Shown: positions 23,167 to 32,909, counted from the first letter of the stretch. The stretch is 40,569 nucleotides of DNA from Candidatus Komeilibacteria bacterium RIFCSPHIGHO2_01_FULL_52_14 (GCA_001818365.1 MHKK01000022.1:5636-46204); one strand, 5' to 3'. Translations and numbers: made by a program. Notes: generated by a model not told the origin, from the sequence alone.

Positions 23167-24756
23167 ATGTTTTGGGCATATCGCATGCGCGACGAAATCA
23201 TCGCGCGCTATCAACCGGTTATCAAGAGGGGAGAGCCCCTTATTATTCGTGATGAGAAAACAATGTCCGGCAGGGTCCATATCGGTTCGCTGCGCGGTGT
23301 TGTTATTCACGGGGTCATCTCCGAGGTTTTAAAAGAGAAAAAAATAAAGAATCAGTATCTGTTCGAGATCAATGATTTCGATCCGATGGACGGACTGCCG
23401 GTCTACGTGGATCAGGAGCGCTTTCGCCCTTACATGGGGAAACTGCTCTGTGATGTGCCGTCTCCAGACGGGAAGGCAAAAAACTTTGCGGATTACTGGG
23501 CCAGGGAGTTCCTGGGCATTATTGCAACGCTCGGATTTTCACCAAAGCCGTATTATTCCAGCGACGAATACCGGGCTGGTGCCTATAACGAGACGATTCG
23601 CCTGGCGCTCGATAACGCCGCAGCCATTCGGGCGATCTACAAGGAAGTTTCGGGCTCGGTCAAAGACGCCGATTGGTATCCGCTCCAAGTCGTGTGCGAG
23701 TCGTGCGGCACGGTCGGAACGACAAAGGTTAACGGATGGGACGGGAACAAGGTCACCTATCGGTGTGAAGAAGCCCTTGTGAAGTGGGCGGCTGGTTGCG
23801 GCCATTCCGGCACCGTAAACCCGTTTGACGGTCGCGGAAAACTGCCGTGGAAGGTGGAATGGGCTGCAAAATTCAAGGTGCACGGCGTGCATATCGAAGG
23901 CGGAGGGAAAGACCATTACACGAAGGGCGGCGCCCGACAGATCGCAGCCAGAATTTGCAAAGAAATCTTCAAGTATGAGCCGCCGTACGATATTCCGTAT
24001 AATTTTTTCGTCGTGGGCGGGAAAAAGATGTCATCGTCCAAAGGAATGGGATCAAGTTCCAAAGAGATCGCCGATCTTTTGCCGCCGCGGCTGCTTCGAT
24101 TTTTGATGCTCCGCGAGCCAAGCAAGGAAATCGATTTTGATCCGTACGGCGACACCATACCGATTTTGTACGATACATTCGACACGTATGCACGGGCATT
24201 TTTTGAAAAGAAAGATGATGATTTTGCGGCGTTATTTCCTTATGCGTTTCCCGCCGGTGAACGGGCAAAGCTGAAGAAGATTTTTTTACCGAGGTTTTCC
24301 CAAATCGCCTACTTAAGCCAGATGCCGCACATTACGTTAGACCAGGCCGTTGCGGAAATGAAAGGATCGAAGCTGACGGCGGCCGAGCGAACGGAGATGA
24401 ATGCACGCTTTACCCGGGCGCTTGGTTGGCTCGAGAAATACGGCCCGGAGAAATACAAGCTTACGATACAGACAGAACTGCCGGAACAAACCAAATCGTT
24501 TAGCCCGCTCCAAAAAAAAGCGTTGGCGAGTATCCTGCAGTACATGCGGGAGAACAAGAAGTTTTCTGGAGCGGAGCTTCACGAGAAGATTCACGCGATC
24601 AAATCGGAACTCGGCATCCCTCCGGTGGAACTTTTCTCGGCGCTGTATCTGACATTTTTGGCAAAGACATCGGGCCCGCAGGCAGGATGGTTCTTGACGG
24701 CGCTTCCGCGGGAGTTCGTTCTCAACCGACTTGAGGAAGTATCAAAGCTCAAGTAG
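23167..24756 (+). CDS. lysS: Class I lysyl-tRNA synthetase
   Basis: A protein of 529 residues, normal for the class I enzyme (about 510-550). It has the Rossmann signatures HIGS at residues 38-41 (SGRVHIGSLRG) and KMSSSK at 287-292, not the class II motifs of common bacterial LysRS. A central pair of zinc-finger-like segments (VCESCGTVG; ACGCGHSG-like AAGCGHSG) and the C-terminal helical tRNA-binding part follow. Class I LysRS is typical of archaea and occurs in some bacteria including CPR. TATAGT at 23138-23143, preceded by GGG, is a plausible -10 with a leader of about 17 nt. serS follows after 12 nt. Confidence 0.96.
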   Translation: MFWAYRMRDEIIARYQPVIKRGEPLIIRDEKTMSGRVHIGSLRGVVIHGVISEVLKEKKIKNQYLFEINDFDPMDGLPVYVDQERFRPYMGKLLCDVPSPDGKAKNFADYWAREFLGIIATLGFSPKPYYSSDEYRAGAYNETIRLALDNAAAIRAIYKEVSGSVKDADWYPLQVVCESCGTVGTTKVNGWDGNKVTYRCEEALVKWAAGCGHSGTVNPFDGRGKLPWKVEWAAKFKVHGVHIEGGGKDHYTKGGARQIAARICKEIFKYEPPYDIPYNFFVVGGKKMSSSKGMGSSSKEIADLLPPRLLRFLMLREPSKEIDFDPYGDTIPILYDTFDTYARAFFEKKDDDFAALFPYAFPAGERAKLKKIFLPRFSQIAYLSQMPHITLDQAVAEMKGSKLTAAERTEMNARFTRALGWLEKYGPEKYKLTIQTELPEQTKSFSPLQKKALASILQYMRENKKFSGAELHEKIHAIKSELGIPPVELFSALYLTFLAKTSGPQAGWFLTALPREFVLNRLEEVSKLK

Positions 24757-24768
24757 TATTAAATAACT

Positions 24769-26031
24769 ATGTTAGACATCAATTTCATCATTGAAAACAA
24801 AAAGAAGGTTGAGGAGGCGATCAGGAACAAGGGCATTAAATGCGATTTGAAGGCCTTGCTTTCCGCCGATAAGGAGCGCCGGTCGCTGCTCCAGAAAGTG
24901 GAGGAGTTGAATCGGAAGCGCAACGAAAACGCGGCATCAATGAAGCCGAAAGGCGCCAAACCCGATCCCCGGCAGATCGAGGAAGGCAAACGAATCAAGG
25001 AGGAACTTGCAAAGCTCGATCCGGCGCTGCGCGAGGTTGAAGCACGGTTTAACGACGTCATGCTCCGCGTGCCGAACGTGTATTCCGATGACACGCCGGT
25101 CGGCAAAGACGATTCCGAAAATAAAGAACTCCGGACCTGGGGAAAAATTCCAAAGTTCGATTTTCCTGCCAAGGATCACCTGCAACTCGGCACCGAGCTT
25201 GATTTGATTGATACCGAACGCGGCACTAAAGTTGTCGGTTTCCGCGGGTACTTCCTTAAAAACGATCTTGCGCGGCTGCACTGGGCAGTCATGACCTATG
25301 CGTTCAACAAAATGATTGCAAAGGGCTATTCGCCTTTCATCACACCGTCACTGGTCAATGAGATCGGGCTCACGGCAACCGGCTGGTTTCCTCTCGTTAA
25401 GGACCAGGTGTATCCGGTAGAGGATAAGTTTTTATCCGGAACTGCGGAAGTTGCGCTCATGGGGTATCGTGCGAATGAGATTATTGAAACCAAGGAGCTT
25501 CCGCTGAAGTATTGCGGATTCTCGCCGTGCTTCCGGCGCGAAGCCGGCAGCTACGGCAAAGACACAAAGGGCCTGTATCGCGTTCACGAATTTTGGAAAG
25601 TTGAGCAGGTTGTTATATGCGAAAACGATCTTTCGGTGTCCCTCGCGTTATTCGAGGAGCTGCTGCACATTGCCGAGGAGATATTGCAGGATTTGGGGCT
25701 TGCATACCGCGTACTCGCCATCTGTACCGGTGATATGGGAGCGGGGAAGTATAAGATGTACGATATCGAGACGTGGATGCCTTCACGGAAGAGCTACGGT
25801 GAAACCCATTCATGTTCTTTGCTGACCGACTGGCAAGCGCGCCGCGCGAATATCCGCTACCGCGCTTCCGACGGTTCCGTCCGTTACCCGCATACCATGA
25901 ATAATACAGTGATCGCATCGCCGCGGATTTTGATTGCGCTTTTGGAAAATTATCAGCAGGCTGACGGCACGATTGCCGTTCCAAAGGTTTTGCAGCCCTT
26001 GATGGGTGGGCAGAAAAGTATCGGAGCTTAA
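24769..26031 (+). CDS. serS: Seryl-tRNA synthetase
   Basis: A protein of 420 residues, normal length. The N-terminal antiparallel coiled-coil arm (about 25-105, with DKERRSLLQKVEELNRKRNE) binds the long variable arm of tRNA-Ser. The class II core shows motif 2 (CFRREAGSYGKDTKGLYRVHEF) and motif 3 (NNTVIASPRILIALLENYQ). ELPLKYCGFSPCFRRE and the GTAEVALM segment bind serine and ATP. It lies 12 nt after lysS and is probably co-transcribed with it. Confidence 0.97.
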   Translation: MLDINFIIENKKKVEEAIRNKGIKCDLKALLSADKERRSLLQKVEELNRKRNENAASMKPKGAKPDPRQIEEGKRIKEELAKLDPALREVEARFNDVMLRVPNVYSDDTPVGKDDSENKELRTWGKIPKFDFPAKDHLQLGTELDLIDTERGTKVVGFRGYFLKNDLARLHWAVMTYAFNKMIAKGYSPFITPSLVNEIGLTATGWFPLVKDQVYPVEDKFLSGTAEVALMGYRANEIIETKELPLKYCGFSPCFRREAGSYGKDTKGLYRVHEFWKVEQVVICENDLSVSLALFEELLHIAEEILQDLGLAYRVLAICTGDMGAGKYKMYDIETWMPSRKSYGETHSCSLLTDWQARRANIRYRASDGSVRYPHTMNNTVIASPRILIALLENYQQADGTIAVPKVLQPLMGGQKSIGA

Positions 26032-26104
26032 GAGACGGCCTATGGCGGCGGGCACGCAGCTCATGTCGGTGCTTATGTCCGGCAGTGTTGCCTAGTTTTC
26101 ACGT

Positions 26105-26944
26105 ATGCGATTTTCAGGATCACAAAAATTGTTTCGTCCAAAAAAAGCACCGTCCTCGCCGGTGTTTACGGCTTCCCGCCGGTCGCTTGTATACCGGGAT
26201 CATTATGCAAACGCGGACAAGAAGCAATTCAGGCGGGCCAAGATCATCATCGGGTGTATTGCGGCGATTTTGCTTATCCAGAGTATTTTTCATATTCCTG
26301 CTTTTCGGCTCAGCGCGATAGACGTGCGCGGGCTGCAGTATCTTTCTGCCGATGAACTTCGTCCGTTTATCGACTCACAACTGATGCGCCGCCGATTCGT
26401 GCTGTTCAGGAACGACAATTATTTTCTCTTTAACGCGAGGTCGCTGGTACAGGAGCTCGAGCAGTCGTATTTCATGAGCATACGCGGCATTCATAAAATA
26501 TTTCCCAACAAGCTCGTTCTTGACGTTCATGAGCAGGTCGGCGGCTTCGTAGTTCAGGAATCCGACGGCTATTTTACGGTTGATCGCAGGGGAGCGAGGA
26601 TAGAGGATACGCCCGCGCCGCCGCAGGGCATGACCGTACTTGCCGATGAACGTGTGGACCGCTCAAAGCCGGTTGCGGTGGCTTATTTGGAGCAGGCCGC
26701 GGCGCTTCATGAGCTATGGAATGAGCGGGTCCCCCGGGGGTTTATCATTGCCGCTTTCAATATGAATGACGAAAACGACCGCATGACACTGACGACGGAC
26801 AAGGGATTCAAGGTGTATTTCAACACGCAGCTTCCGATCGATGTGCAGGTGGACCGGTTCGCTTCGTTCGTCTCGGATGCCAGCTATGAGCAACCGCGGG
26901 AATACGTCGATCTGCGTTTCGGAGAGAGCCTGTATATCCGATAA
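26105..26944 (+). CDS. ftsQ: FtsQ/DivIB-type cell-division protein
   Basis: A protein of 279 residues. A basic cytoplasmic tail is followed by one transmembrane helix (about 45-63, AKIIIGCIAAILLIQSIF), a POTRA domain (FRLSAIDVRGLQYLSADELRPFI...), and the beta domain including HKIFPNKLVLDVHEQVGGFVV and YFTVDRRGARIE, the FtsQ pattern. FtsQ bridges early and late divisome proteins and holds FtsB and FtsL. It is away from the usual mur-fts cluster, lying between serS and a secreted protease. TAGTTT at 26093-26098 sits 6 nt before the ATG, a weak version of the leaderless arrangement. Confidence 0.85.
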   Translation: MRFSGSQKLFRPKKAPSSPVFTASRRSLVYRDHYANADKKQFRRAKIIIGCIAAILLIQSIFHIPAFRLSAIDVRGLQYLSADELRPFIDSQLMRRRFVLFRNDNYFLFNARSLVQELEQSYFMSIRGIHKIFPNKLVLDVHEQVGGFVVQESDGYFTVDRRGARIEDTPAPPQGMTVLADERVDRSKPVAVAYLEQAAALHELWNERVPRGFIIAAFNMNDENDRMTLTTDKGFKVYFNTQLPIDVQVDRFASFVSDASYEQPREYVDLRFGESLYIR

Positions 26945-26956
26945 ACGCTTACGGTA

Positions 26957-26996
26957 TATCCGGCCCCCGGATAAACGGCATCGGGTTCTTTTTTTT
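26957..26996 (+). terminator. Possible terminator after ftsQ
   Basis: TATCCGG (26957-26963), loop CCC, CCGGATA (26967-26973) forms a 7-bp hairpin; an eight-T run follows at 26989-26996. The 15-nt separation between stem and T-run is longer than usual, so this call is tentative. Confidence 0.4.
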
Positions 26997-27032
26997 CCGT
27001 ACCTGTGATACGCTACGTCCACAATTTTATCT

Positions 27033-28625
27033 ATGATGAATCGACGCTTTTTTTTCTTCATCATCGGCGCATTTGCAGCCATCCTCTTTTTTGCAGGACG
27101 GCCGGCACTCGCCGATGAGCTTACCCGCGTCCGTTATGCGGGTTCGTTTCTGAGACAGGATTACCAGGGCCGGCTTTTCTACTGGTATGTGGATCCGGTT
27201 ACGCAAAAGCGATTCGCGCTGAGCGATACGAACGCGTTCGCCCGCCTGTTGCGTATTCACTCGGTCGGCATAACCACGCGGAATTTGAACAAGATCCCCG
27301 ATGCGACCGGGTCAACAGCGAAATCGGATGCTGCGCTTATTCAGCGGATGCGCGGATATCTTCTGCTGCAGGTTGACGGTCACGGTAAGACATGGTACGT
27401 CAATCCGCTCAATGACCGACGGTACGCGCTGGAACCGACCGACGCCGGTTTTGACGTCATGAAAACCCTTGCGCTCGATATGCGCGATGATCGTCTCGGT
27501 GACATCCCCGTGACGCTGGAGAACGGATTCAATCTGATGAGTTTCGGCCAGACCTCTGCGGAAGACGCCGATCTGGTTAATGATCAGACCTATGACACCA
27601 TGCTGAACCTCCTGTCGCAATTTCATTTGCACAACGATACATTCTCCCGTCAGGATCTGTTCTACGCATCGTTAACTGGCATGGCTGCGGGTACTCATGA
27701 TCCGTACACGGAGTTCTATACCCCGAAACAGAACCAAAGGCAGAAAGCCGTATTTCAGGGTGATTCGAGTACCATCGAAGGCATTGGCGCGTACATCCAA
27801 TCAAAGGACAAGAGCATTTACGTCGTTTCCGTTATCAGCGGAAGTCCAGCTGAGCAGGCCGGGCTGTTGCCGAAAGATCAGATACTTGCCATCGACGGCC
27901 AGTCGACCGACGGCGTCTCGGTGGACTTCGCGGTTTCTCTGATCAGAGGAGCCGCCAATACGACGGTGCGCCTGTCGATATACCGGCCTTCAAGCGGCGT
28001 TACCCAGGAGTATGTCGTAACGCGGAGGCGCATCGACATCCCGACGGTGGACGCAAGTGTGCTCGATAACTCGATCGCATATCTTAAATTTTCGCTCTTC
28101 AGTGCCGATCTACCAGGTAAATTCAGTGACGCACTGGCGAAGGTTGTGAGTTCCAATACGCAAGGTGTCATCGTCGATCTGCGGAACAATCCGGGCGGCT
28201 TGACGCAATCGGCGGCCCTGGTGGCCGATCTGTGGCTGACGAGCGATCAGGTCATTTATACGGCGCGCGAACGGGGAACGAACACCAGGTACGTCGCATC
28301 CGACGGAAGACAGGTCCCTTTGGTACCGACCGTACTTTTGGTGAACGAAGAAACGGCGTCGGCCGGAGAAATTTTAGCATCGGCACTGCACGAGTATCAC
28401 GCCGCGACGATCATCGGAGCGAGGACCTACGGCAAGGGCACCGGCCAGACGCTTGAAACGTTCGAAGACGGCTCCGGCCTTAAGTTTACGACGTTCGAAT
28501 GGCTGCCGCCGGACGGACAGAGCATTGACGGAAAAGGAATAACGCCGGATATCGCGGTCCAGGACACCGGATCCGGCGACTCGCAGCTTGATCGTGCAAA
28601 GCAGTTTATCCGTTTTGGTTTCTGA
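27033..28625 (+). CDS. ctpA: S41 C-terminal processing protease with duplicated N-terminal module
   Basis: A protein of 530 residues with a signal peptide (FFFIIGAFAAILFFAGRPALA). Residues about 35-90 and 106-160 are two copies of a module built on WYV-P (YWYVDPVTQKRFAL and TWYVNPLNDRRYAL), each ending NKIP or GDIP. A PDZ domain (about 248-320, GSPAEQAGLLPKDQILAIDG) and the S41 catalytic domain follow, with nucleophile Ser443 (ETASAGE) and general base Lys468 (TYGKGTG), the 25-residue spacing of the family. Such proteases trim or degrade exported proteins from their C-termini. Position 27036 is an alternative ATG. ugd starts 2 nt after its stop. Confidence 0.92.
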   Translation: MMNRRFFFFIIGAFAAILFFAGRPALADELTRVRYAGSFLRQDYQGRLFYWYVDPVTQKRFALSDTNAFARLLRIHSVGITTRNLNKIPDATGSTAKSDAALIQRMRGYLLLQVDGHGKTWYVNPLNDRRYALEPTDAGFDVMKTLALDMRDDRLGDIPVTLENGFNLMSFGQTSAEDADLVNDQTYDTMLNLLSQFHLHNDTFSRQDLFYASLTGMAAGTHDPYTEFYTPKQNQRQKAVFQGDSSTIEGIGAYIQSKDKSIYVVSVISGSPAEQAGLLPKDQILAIDGQSTDGVSVDFAVSLIRGAANTTVRLSIYRPSSGVTQEYVVTRRRIDIPTVDASVLDNSIAYLKFSLFSADLPGKFSDALAKVVSSNTQGVIVDLRNNPGGLTQSAALVADLWLTSDQVIYTARERGTNTRYVASDGRQVPLVPTVLLVNEETASAGEILASALHEYHAATIIGARTYGKGTGQTLETFEDGSGLKFTTFEWLPPDGQSIDGKGITPDIAVQDTGSGDSQLDRAKQFIRFGF

Positions 28626-28627
28626 CC

Positions 28628-29941
28628 ATGAAAGTAGCGGTTATCGGTACCGGATACGTCGGTTTAACGGTCGGAGCATGTTTTGCCGAAACCGGGCACG
28701 AGGTCATCTGCGTCGATATTGACGATCGGAAGATCAAGGGTCTGAAAAGAGGAAAGTTGCCGATCTATGAGCCGGGGCTTGGCGACCTTGTCGAGCGTAA
28801 TACACGGGAAAAGCGCCTTTCATTCGGCACGGATACCGGGGACGCGATCGAATGGGCCGATGTCGTATTTTCCGCCGTCGGTACCCCACCCGACAAGGAT
28901 CATCGCGCGGATGTTACGGCGATCAAGGACGTTGCCCGGCAGTTCGGGGCGCACTTGAACGGCTATAAAATATTTGTGAATAAATCGACGGTACCGGTCG
29001 GCACCGGAGCCGTCTGTCGGGAGTTGATTGCGACTGAAGTGCGCAAGCGTAACGCTCAGCATGAATTTGACGTGATCTCAAATCCGGAATTCCTGCGCGA
29101 GGGTGTTGCGGTGGCGGACAGTTTGAAGCCGGATCGTATCGTCATCGGTGCCACGTCGGATCGGGCCGTGCAGGTCATGAAAAAATTATATCTTCCGATC
29201 ATTGAGAAAGGATCGTTGTTCTTTGTGACCGATAGTGCAAGCGCCGAGATCATCAAGTACGCGTCAAATGCGCTTCTTGCAACAAAAATATCCTTCATGA
29301 ACGAGATCGCCCAGCTCTGCGAACGCGTCGGAGCTGACATCACCGCGGTCGAAAGGGGAGTGGGACTCGATAATCGCATCGGGCGCAGGTTTTTGCATGC
29401 GGGCATCGGTTTTGGCGGCAGCTGCTTTCCGAAGGACGTCGATGCATTGGCGCAGACGGGAAGGGATAACGGGTACGAGTTTCGCATTGTGCGGGCCGTG
29501 CAGGAGGTGAATGAGCGTCAGAAAGTGCATCTCTACGAAAAACTGGTGCAACATATCCCCGCCATTGACGGCAGCGTCGTTGCTGTTTGGGGCCTTGCAT
29601 TCAAGCCGAAGACCGACGACATGCGGGAAGCGCCTTCGATCGGCATCATACAAAAATTGCTCAAAGCAGGGGCGCGGGTGCAGGTTTTTGATCCGGCCGC
29701 CATGGACGTTGCAAAAAAACACTATTTCCCCAAAATTCGATACGCAAAAAATCCCATGGAAGCTGTTGTGGGTGCCGACGCGCTGCTGCTTTTGACGGAT
29801 TGGGACGAGTTCCGGGGCGTCGATTTCGTCGAAGTGAAGAAGCGCATGCGGGGAACCCTCATCGGCGACGGTCGCAATATCTGGCAACCTGAAGAGGTAC
29901 GTGCAGCCGGATTGGTATATTTTTCGATTGGGAGGCCCTAG
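28628..29941 (+). CDS. ugd: UDP-glucose 6-dehydrogenase
   Basis: A protein of 437 residues, normal for the family. The NAD-binding Rossmann loop is VIGTGYVGLTVGACFAETGHEV, the signature SNPEFLREGVA is near residue 150, and the catalytic Cys266 lies in GFGGSCFPKD. The C-terminal UDP-binding domain includes GLAFKPKTDDMREAPS. It oxidises UDP-glucose twice to UDP-glucuronate with NAD. UDP-glucuronate could supply the polysaccharide cluster at 14121-22015. It lies 2 nt after the protease and lacks its own ribosome site, so it is translated by coupling. Confidence 0.96.
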   Translation: MKVAVIGTGYVGLTVGACFAETGHEVICVDIDDRKIKGLKRGKLPIYEPGLGDLVERNTREKRLSFGTDTGDAIEWADVVFSAVGTPPDKDHRADVTAIKDVARQFGAHLNGYKIFVNKSTVPVGTGAVCRELIATEVRKRNAQHEFDVISNPEFLREGVAVADSLKPDRIVIGATSDRAVQVMKKLYLPIIEKGSLFFVTDSASAEIIKYASNALLATKISFMNEIAQLCERVGADITAVERGVGLDNRIGRRFLHAGIGFGGSCFPKDVDALAQTGRDNGYEFRIVRAVQEVNERQKVHLYEKLVQHIPAIDGSVVAVWGLAFKPKTDDMREAPSIGIIQKLLKAGARVQVFDPAAMDVAKKHYFPKIRYAKNPMEAVVGADALLLLTDWDEFRGVDFVEVKKRMRGTLIGDGRNIWQPEEVRAAGLVYFSIGRP

Positions 29942-29972
29942 CACGGTTCGTCTGTAGCGACGAGCAAATTCA

Positions 29973-30000
29973 TGTTATACTTAGCGGGTATTTTTATAAT
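29973..30000 (+). promoter_or_regulatory. Two tandem -10 elements before the DsbA-fusion gene
   Basis: An extended -10 TGTTATACT (29973-29981) and a consensus TATAAT (29995-30000) lie before the ATG at 30015. Initiation from the second would give a leader of about 8 nt and from the first about 27 nt. Confidence 0.5.
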
Positions 30001-30014
30001 GGTAACAAATTCTT

Positions 30015-32909
30015 ATGGATCAACAACCCATGCCAGTGCCCGGTCGTGAGCCGGTACCGATTATGCCGACGCCGGCGCAACAGCCGGTGCAGTCGTCAAA
30101 GATTACGGCCATGCCCGAACAAACATGGACGGGGGAGCAGGGGAGAGGGGGCATAGGCAAGAAACTTCTTATCATCGGTGCGGTGATTATCCTCGCAGGA
30201 GCCGGGTATGCGGCTGCAGCGTATTTTACGAAACTCTGGCCGTTTCAAACTTCCGGATTCATCGACAAACAGCTTGTATTTGCAGGGCTCTTTGGAAAAA
30301 TACAGGAGATCAATTCCGCAACGTACGCTTCGACGCTCAGCGTGAAGGCCGATGCACGGGAAGCGGGAGCAACACCTTTGACGCTATCCAGCTTTCCGGA
30401 ATTTCAGGCCGAGGAGCAGATGTACGAGCGTGATGCAAACAGATTTCGCGATGTCAACCGCATCCAGGGGGAATTACGTACCTACCGCGACCGCTATAGT
30501 TCGTATCCGGCCCGGTTGGCGGATATCGCCGCACTCGGCATGCTGAGCGTCGCCGAGTATACGTATGTGCCTGATACGCCACGGCAGCAGTATGCGCTCA
30601 CGGTAACGTTTGAAACCGACGAGGCGCTCAAAGCAGCGCAACTTACCGGAAATAAGAACGCAACAAGCACGACGGGAAAAACGGTCACGTTTACCGCCGG
30701 CAGCGGCACTTATTTTTATTTTTCGGCAAAACCGCCGCGCCCGAACTGGGTGAGTTTTTTCGAACAGGGAGAAGCGACCAATTACTTCGACTTTCTTCCT
30801 GCCGATTTTGCCGTTCAGGTGAACGTCGGGGGAACGTCCCAGCGCAATGCCGATGCCAAAGCCGATGCGAGCTTCACCCTGGGAGGGGGTGTTGCTTTCG
30901 GAGATTTTACTGCCGCTGCCAACGTTGAGGTCCGCAAGAAAGGAGATGTGTGGTATGGGATCATTACCAAATTCCCGTCCCTCTTTTTTATGGATCTGGC
31001 CAGTATCAAGAATACATGGGTGCAGATAACGCGTGAGGATCTGCTGTCGTATGGGCAACTGCCGGAGATCGCTTCGTTCGTGGGCGACAAACAGGAGAAG
31101 AACAGGAACGCGCTTGAGCAGATCCAGACCATATTCAAGAGCATGGGTGATGAGAAGGTTTTGGTTCCTGATTTTTCATTACCCGACGAAGTGGTCGCCG
31201 AAGTTCCGATGTATGCATATGCGGTGTCCTACGATGAGAATAGGGTCGTGGGGTGGTATGAGAAACTCTCGGGAGAGCTGAAGAATAAGTACGGAGACGA
31301 TGCGCTCATCAAGCTCGACGAGACATCGTTGAAATACATGAAGACCGCGTCGTTCCAGCAGTTCCTGTCGTACATTAAGAATAATACGGTTTTTAAGATC
31401 CTCGTCGATAAAAAAACGGGATATCCGTCGCAATTCTCGTACCGGTTCCGTCTTGTACCGGCCGCAAACGTCGCCAAATTCAAGGATAAGCAAGTTACCG
31501 TGGAGGTAGTGACAAACCTCACGGATGTGAATCAGCCGGTCGTTGTCGAAGCGCCGAAGGATTTTATGACGTTCGAGGAGGCGCAGGTTGCACTGACCGG
31601 CGTAACACCGGAGCTCTATCGCTTCAATACGCAAGTCAGCCGCATCGCCGCGATCCGGCAGGCGCTTTCTTACTATTACAATTATACGGGTATCTATCCT
31701 GCGACGCTTGATGATCTGACGAAAAAGAGGGGCGAGGTAACCAAGAAAACAACATTCATGCGGTCTCTTTGGAACGGATACATCGCATTCGGTGATTCCG
31801 TTCAGAAACTCTTCGGACTGAGGAAAGCCCAAGCACAGGTATCCCTTGATTTCCCGAACAGCTTCGATAATTATTGGGATTTGCACCCGGAGATCCCGTT
31901 CATTGTCTCGGTACCAAAGGATATCTATTCCGGAAACCCATATGAGTATGCGCAGTCCGGCACGGGCGATTATACGCTTCGCTACACGATGCATCTTCCA
32001 AAACGCATCACGAATGATGACCCTGAATCCGCGCGAGCGAGGAGTGGGCCTGACATGGACAACGTATTGCTTTATGTTGAGGGTCAAAATACGGCGAATG
32101 CAAAAACACTTTCGGTTGAAGGTTCCGCGTCGCTCAAAGTTGATACGGATAGTGACGGTTTGCCCGATACGGCAGAGGCGTACTATGGTTCGGATGCGCG
32201 TGCCGCGGATACCGATCATGACGGTTATTCCGATCTCGAGGAGGCAAAGAACGGGTATGACCCGGCAGGACCCGGACAGCTGCCCTATAACGACAGGTGG
32301 TCTTCGCAGCTTCAGCCGCCGACGGTTCAGCAGCCGAATGCGAGCACATACACGCCGCCGATTCCCACTGAGAGCAATGCTTTGAAGATTCGCGCAGTAA
32401 CTACGAGCGATCACATCCGGGGCACCCAGTCGGCACAGGTTACGCTTATCCAATACAGCGATTTTCAGTGCCCTTTCTGTACCCGTTTCAAGACGACGCT
32501 CGATCAGGTTTTGAAGGACTATGCAGGCAAAGTCCGGCTTGTATATCGGCATTTTCCTTTACGCTCAATTCATCCGCTGGCGCAAAAGGCAGCCGAGGCA
32601 TCCGAATGCGCGGCAGACCAAGGAAAATTTTGGGATATGCACGACGAGCTTTTTGCCCTTAATGATGGCGGTAGTTTGACTCTCGATGCCATCAAAAAAA
32701 CAGCAGGCGATCTTAAGCTCGATACCACGAAGTTCAATGCCTGCCTTGACGGAGGGACGAAAGCGGCAATCGTCGAAGTGGATTATCAGGACGGACTTGC
32801 AGGGGGCGTAAACGGAACACCGGCGACATTCATTAACGGTCAGTATGTTGCCGGCGCGTTGCCATACGAGCAGATAAAGATGGTTATCGATCAACAACTG
32901 GAGCTATGA
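30015..32909 (+). CDS. Membrane-anchored protein with pilin-like modules, Ca-type repeats and a DsbA-like domain
   Basis: A protein of 964 residues. A Pro-rich cytoplasmic tail precedes one transmembrane helix at 50-72. Outside come a first segment resembling the C-terminal part of type IV pilins/GspG (about 137-200: RFRDVNRIQGELRTYRDRY, YPARLADI, YTYVPDTPRQQYALTV), a large unknown domain (about 250-530), and a second pilin-like segment (about 533-660: IAAIRQALSYYYNYTG, YPATLDDLT, NPYEYAQSGTGDYTLRY). Residues 710-750 carry Asp-rich thrombospondin-3/EF-type loops (DTDSDGLPD; DTDHDGYSDLEE). The last roughly 165 residues form a DsbA/thioredoxin fold with CPFC at 819-822 and a cis-Pro in NGTPATF. 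It is probably a surface disulfide oxidase or isomerase on a long stalk. No family covers the whole protein. Confidence 0.85.
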   Translation: MDQQPMPVPGREPVPIMPTPAQQPVQSSKITAMPEQTWTGEQGRGGIGKKLLIIGAVIILAGAGYAAAAYFTKLWPFQTSGFIDKQLVFAGLFGKIQEINSATYASTLSVKADAREAGATPLTLSSFPEFQAEEQMYERDANRFRDVNRIQGELRTYRDRYSSYPARLADIAALGMLSVAEYTYVPDTPRQQYALTVTFETDEALKAAQLTGNKNATSTTGKTVTFTAGSGTYFYFSAKPPRPNWVSFFEQGEATNYFDFLPADFAVQVNVGGTSQRNADAKADASFTLGGGVAFGDFTAAANVEVRKKGDVWYGIITKFPSLFFMDLASIKNTWVQITREDLLSYGQLPEIASFVGDKQEKNRNALEQIQTIFKSMGDEKVLVPDFSLPDEVVAEVPMYAYAVSYDENRVVGWYEKLSGELKNKYGDDALIKLDETSLKYMKTASFQQFLSYIKNNTVFKILVDKKTGYPSQFSYRFRLVPAANVAKFKDKQVTVEVVTNLTDVNQPVVVEAPKDFMTFEEAQVALTGVTPELYRFNTQVSRIAAIRQALSYYYNYTGIYPATLDDLTKKRGEVTKKTTFMRSLWNGYIAFGDSVQKLFGLRKAQAQVSLDFPNSFDNYWDLHPEIPFIVSVPKDIYSGNPYEYAQSGTGDYTLRYTMHLPKRITNDDPESARARSGPDMDNVLLYVEGQNTANAKTLSVEGSASLKVDTDSDGLPDTAEAYYGSDARAADTDHDGYSDLEEAKNGYDPAGPGQLPYNDRWSSQLQPPTVQQPNASTYTPPIPTESNALKIRAVTTSDHIRGTQSAQVTLIQYSDFQCPFCTRFKTTLDQVLKDYAGKVRLVYRHFPLRSIHPLAQKAAEASECAADQGKFWDMHDELFALNDGGSLTLDAIKKTAGDLKLDTTKFNACLDGGTKAAIVEVDYQDGLAGGVNGTPATFINGQYVAGALPYEQIKMVIDQQLEL

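Noticed and set aside
31179..32552. A 457-codon open frame antisense to the DsbA-fusion gene
   Set aside because: Composition is Arg/Ile-rich shadow sequence, with no start signals, while the plus strand encodes recognisable domains throughout.
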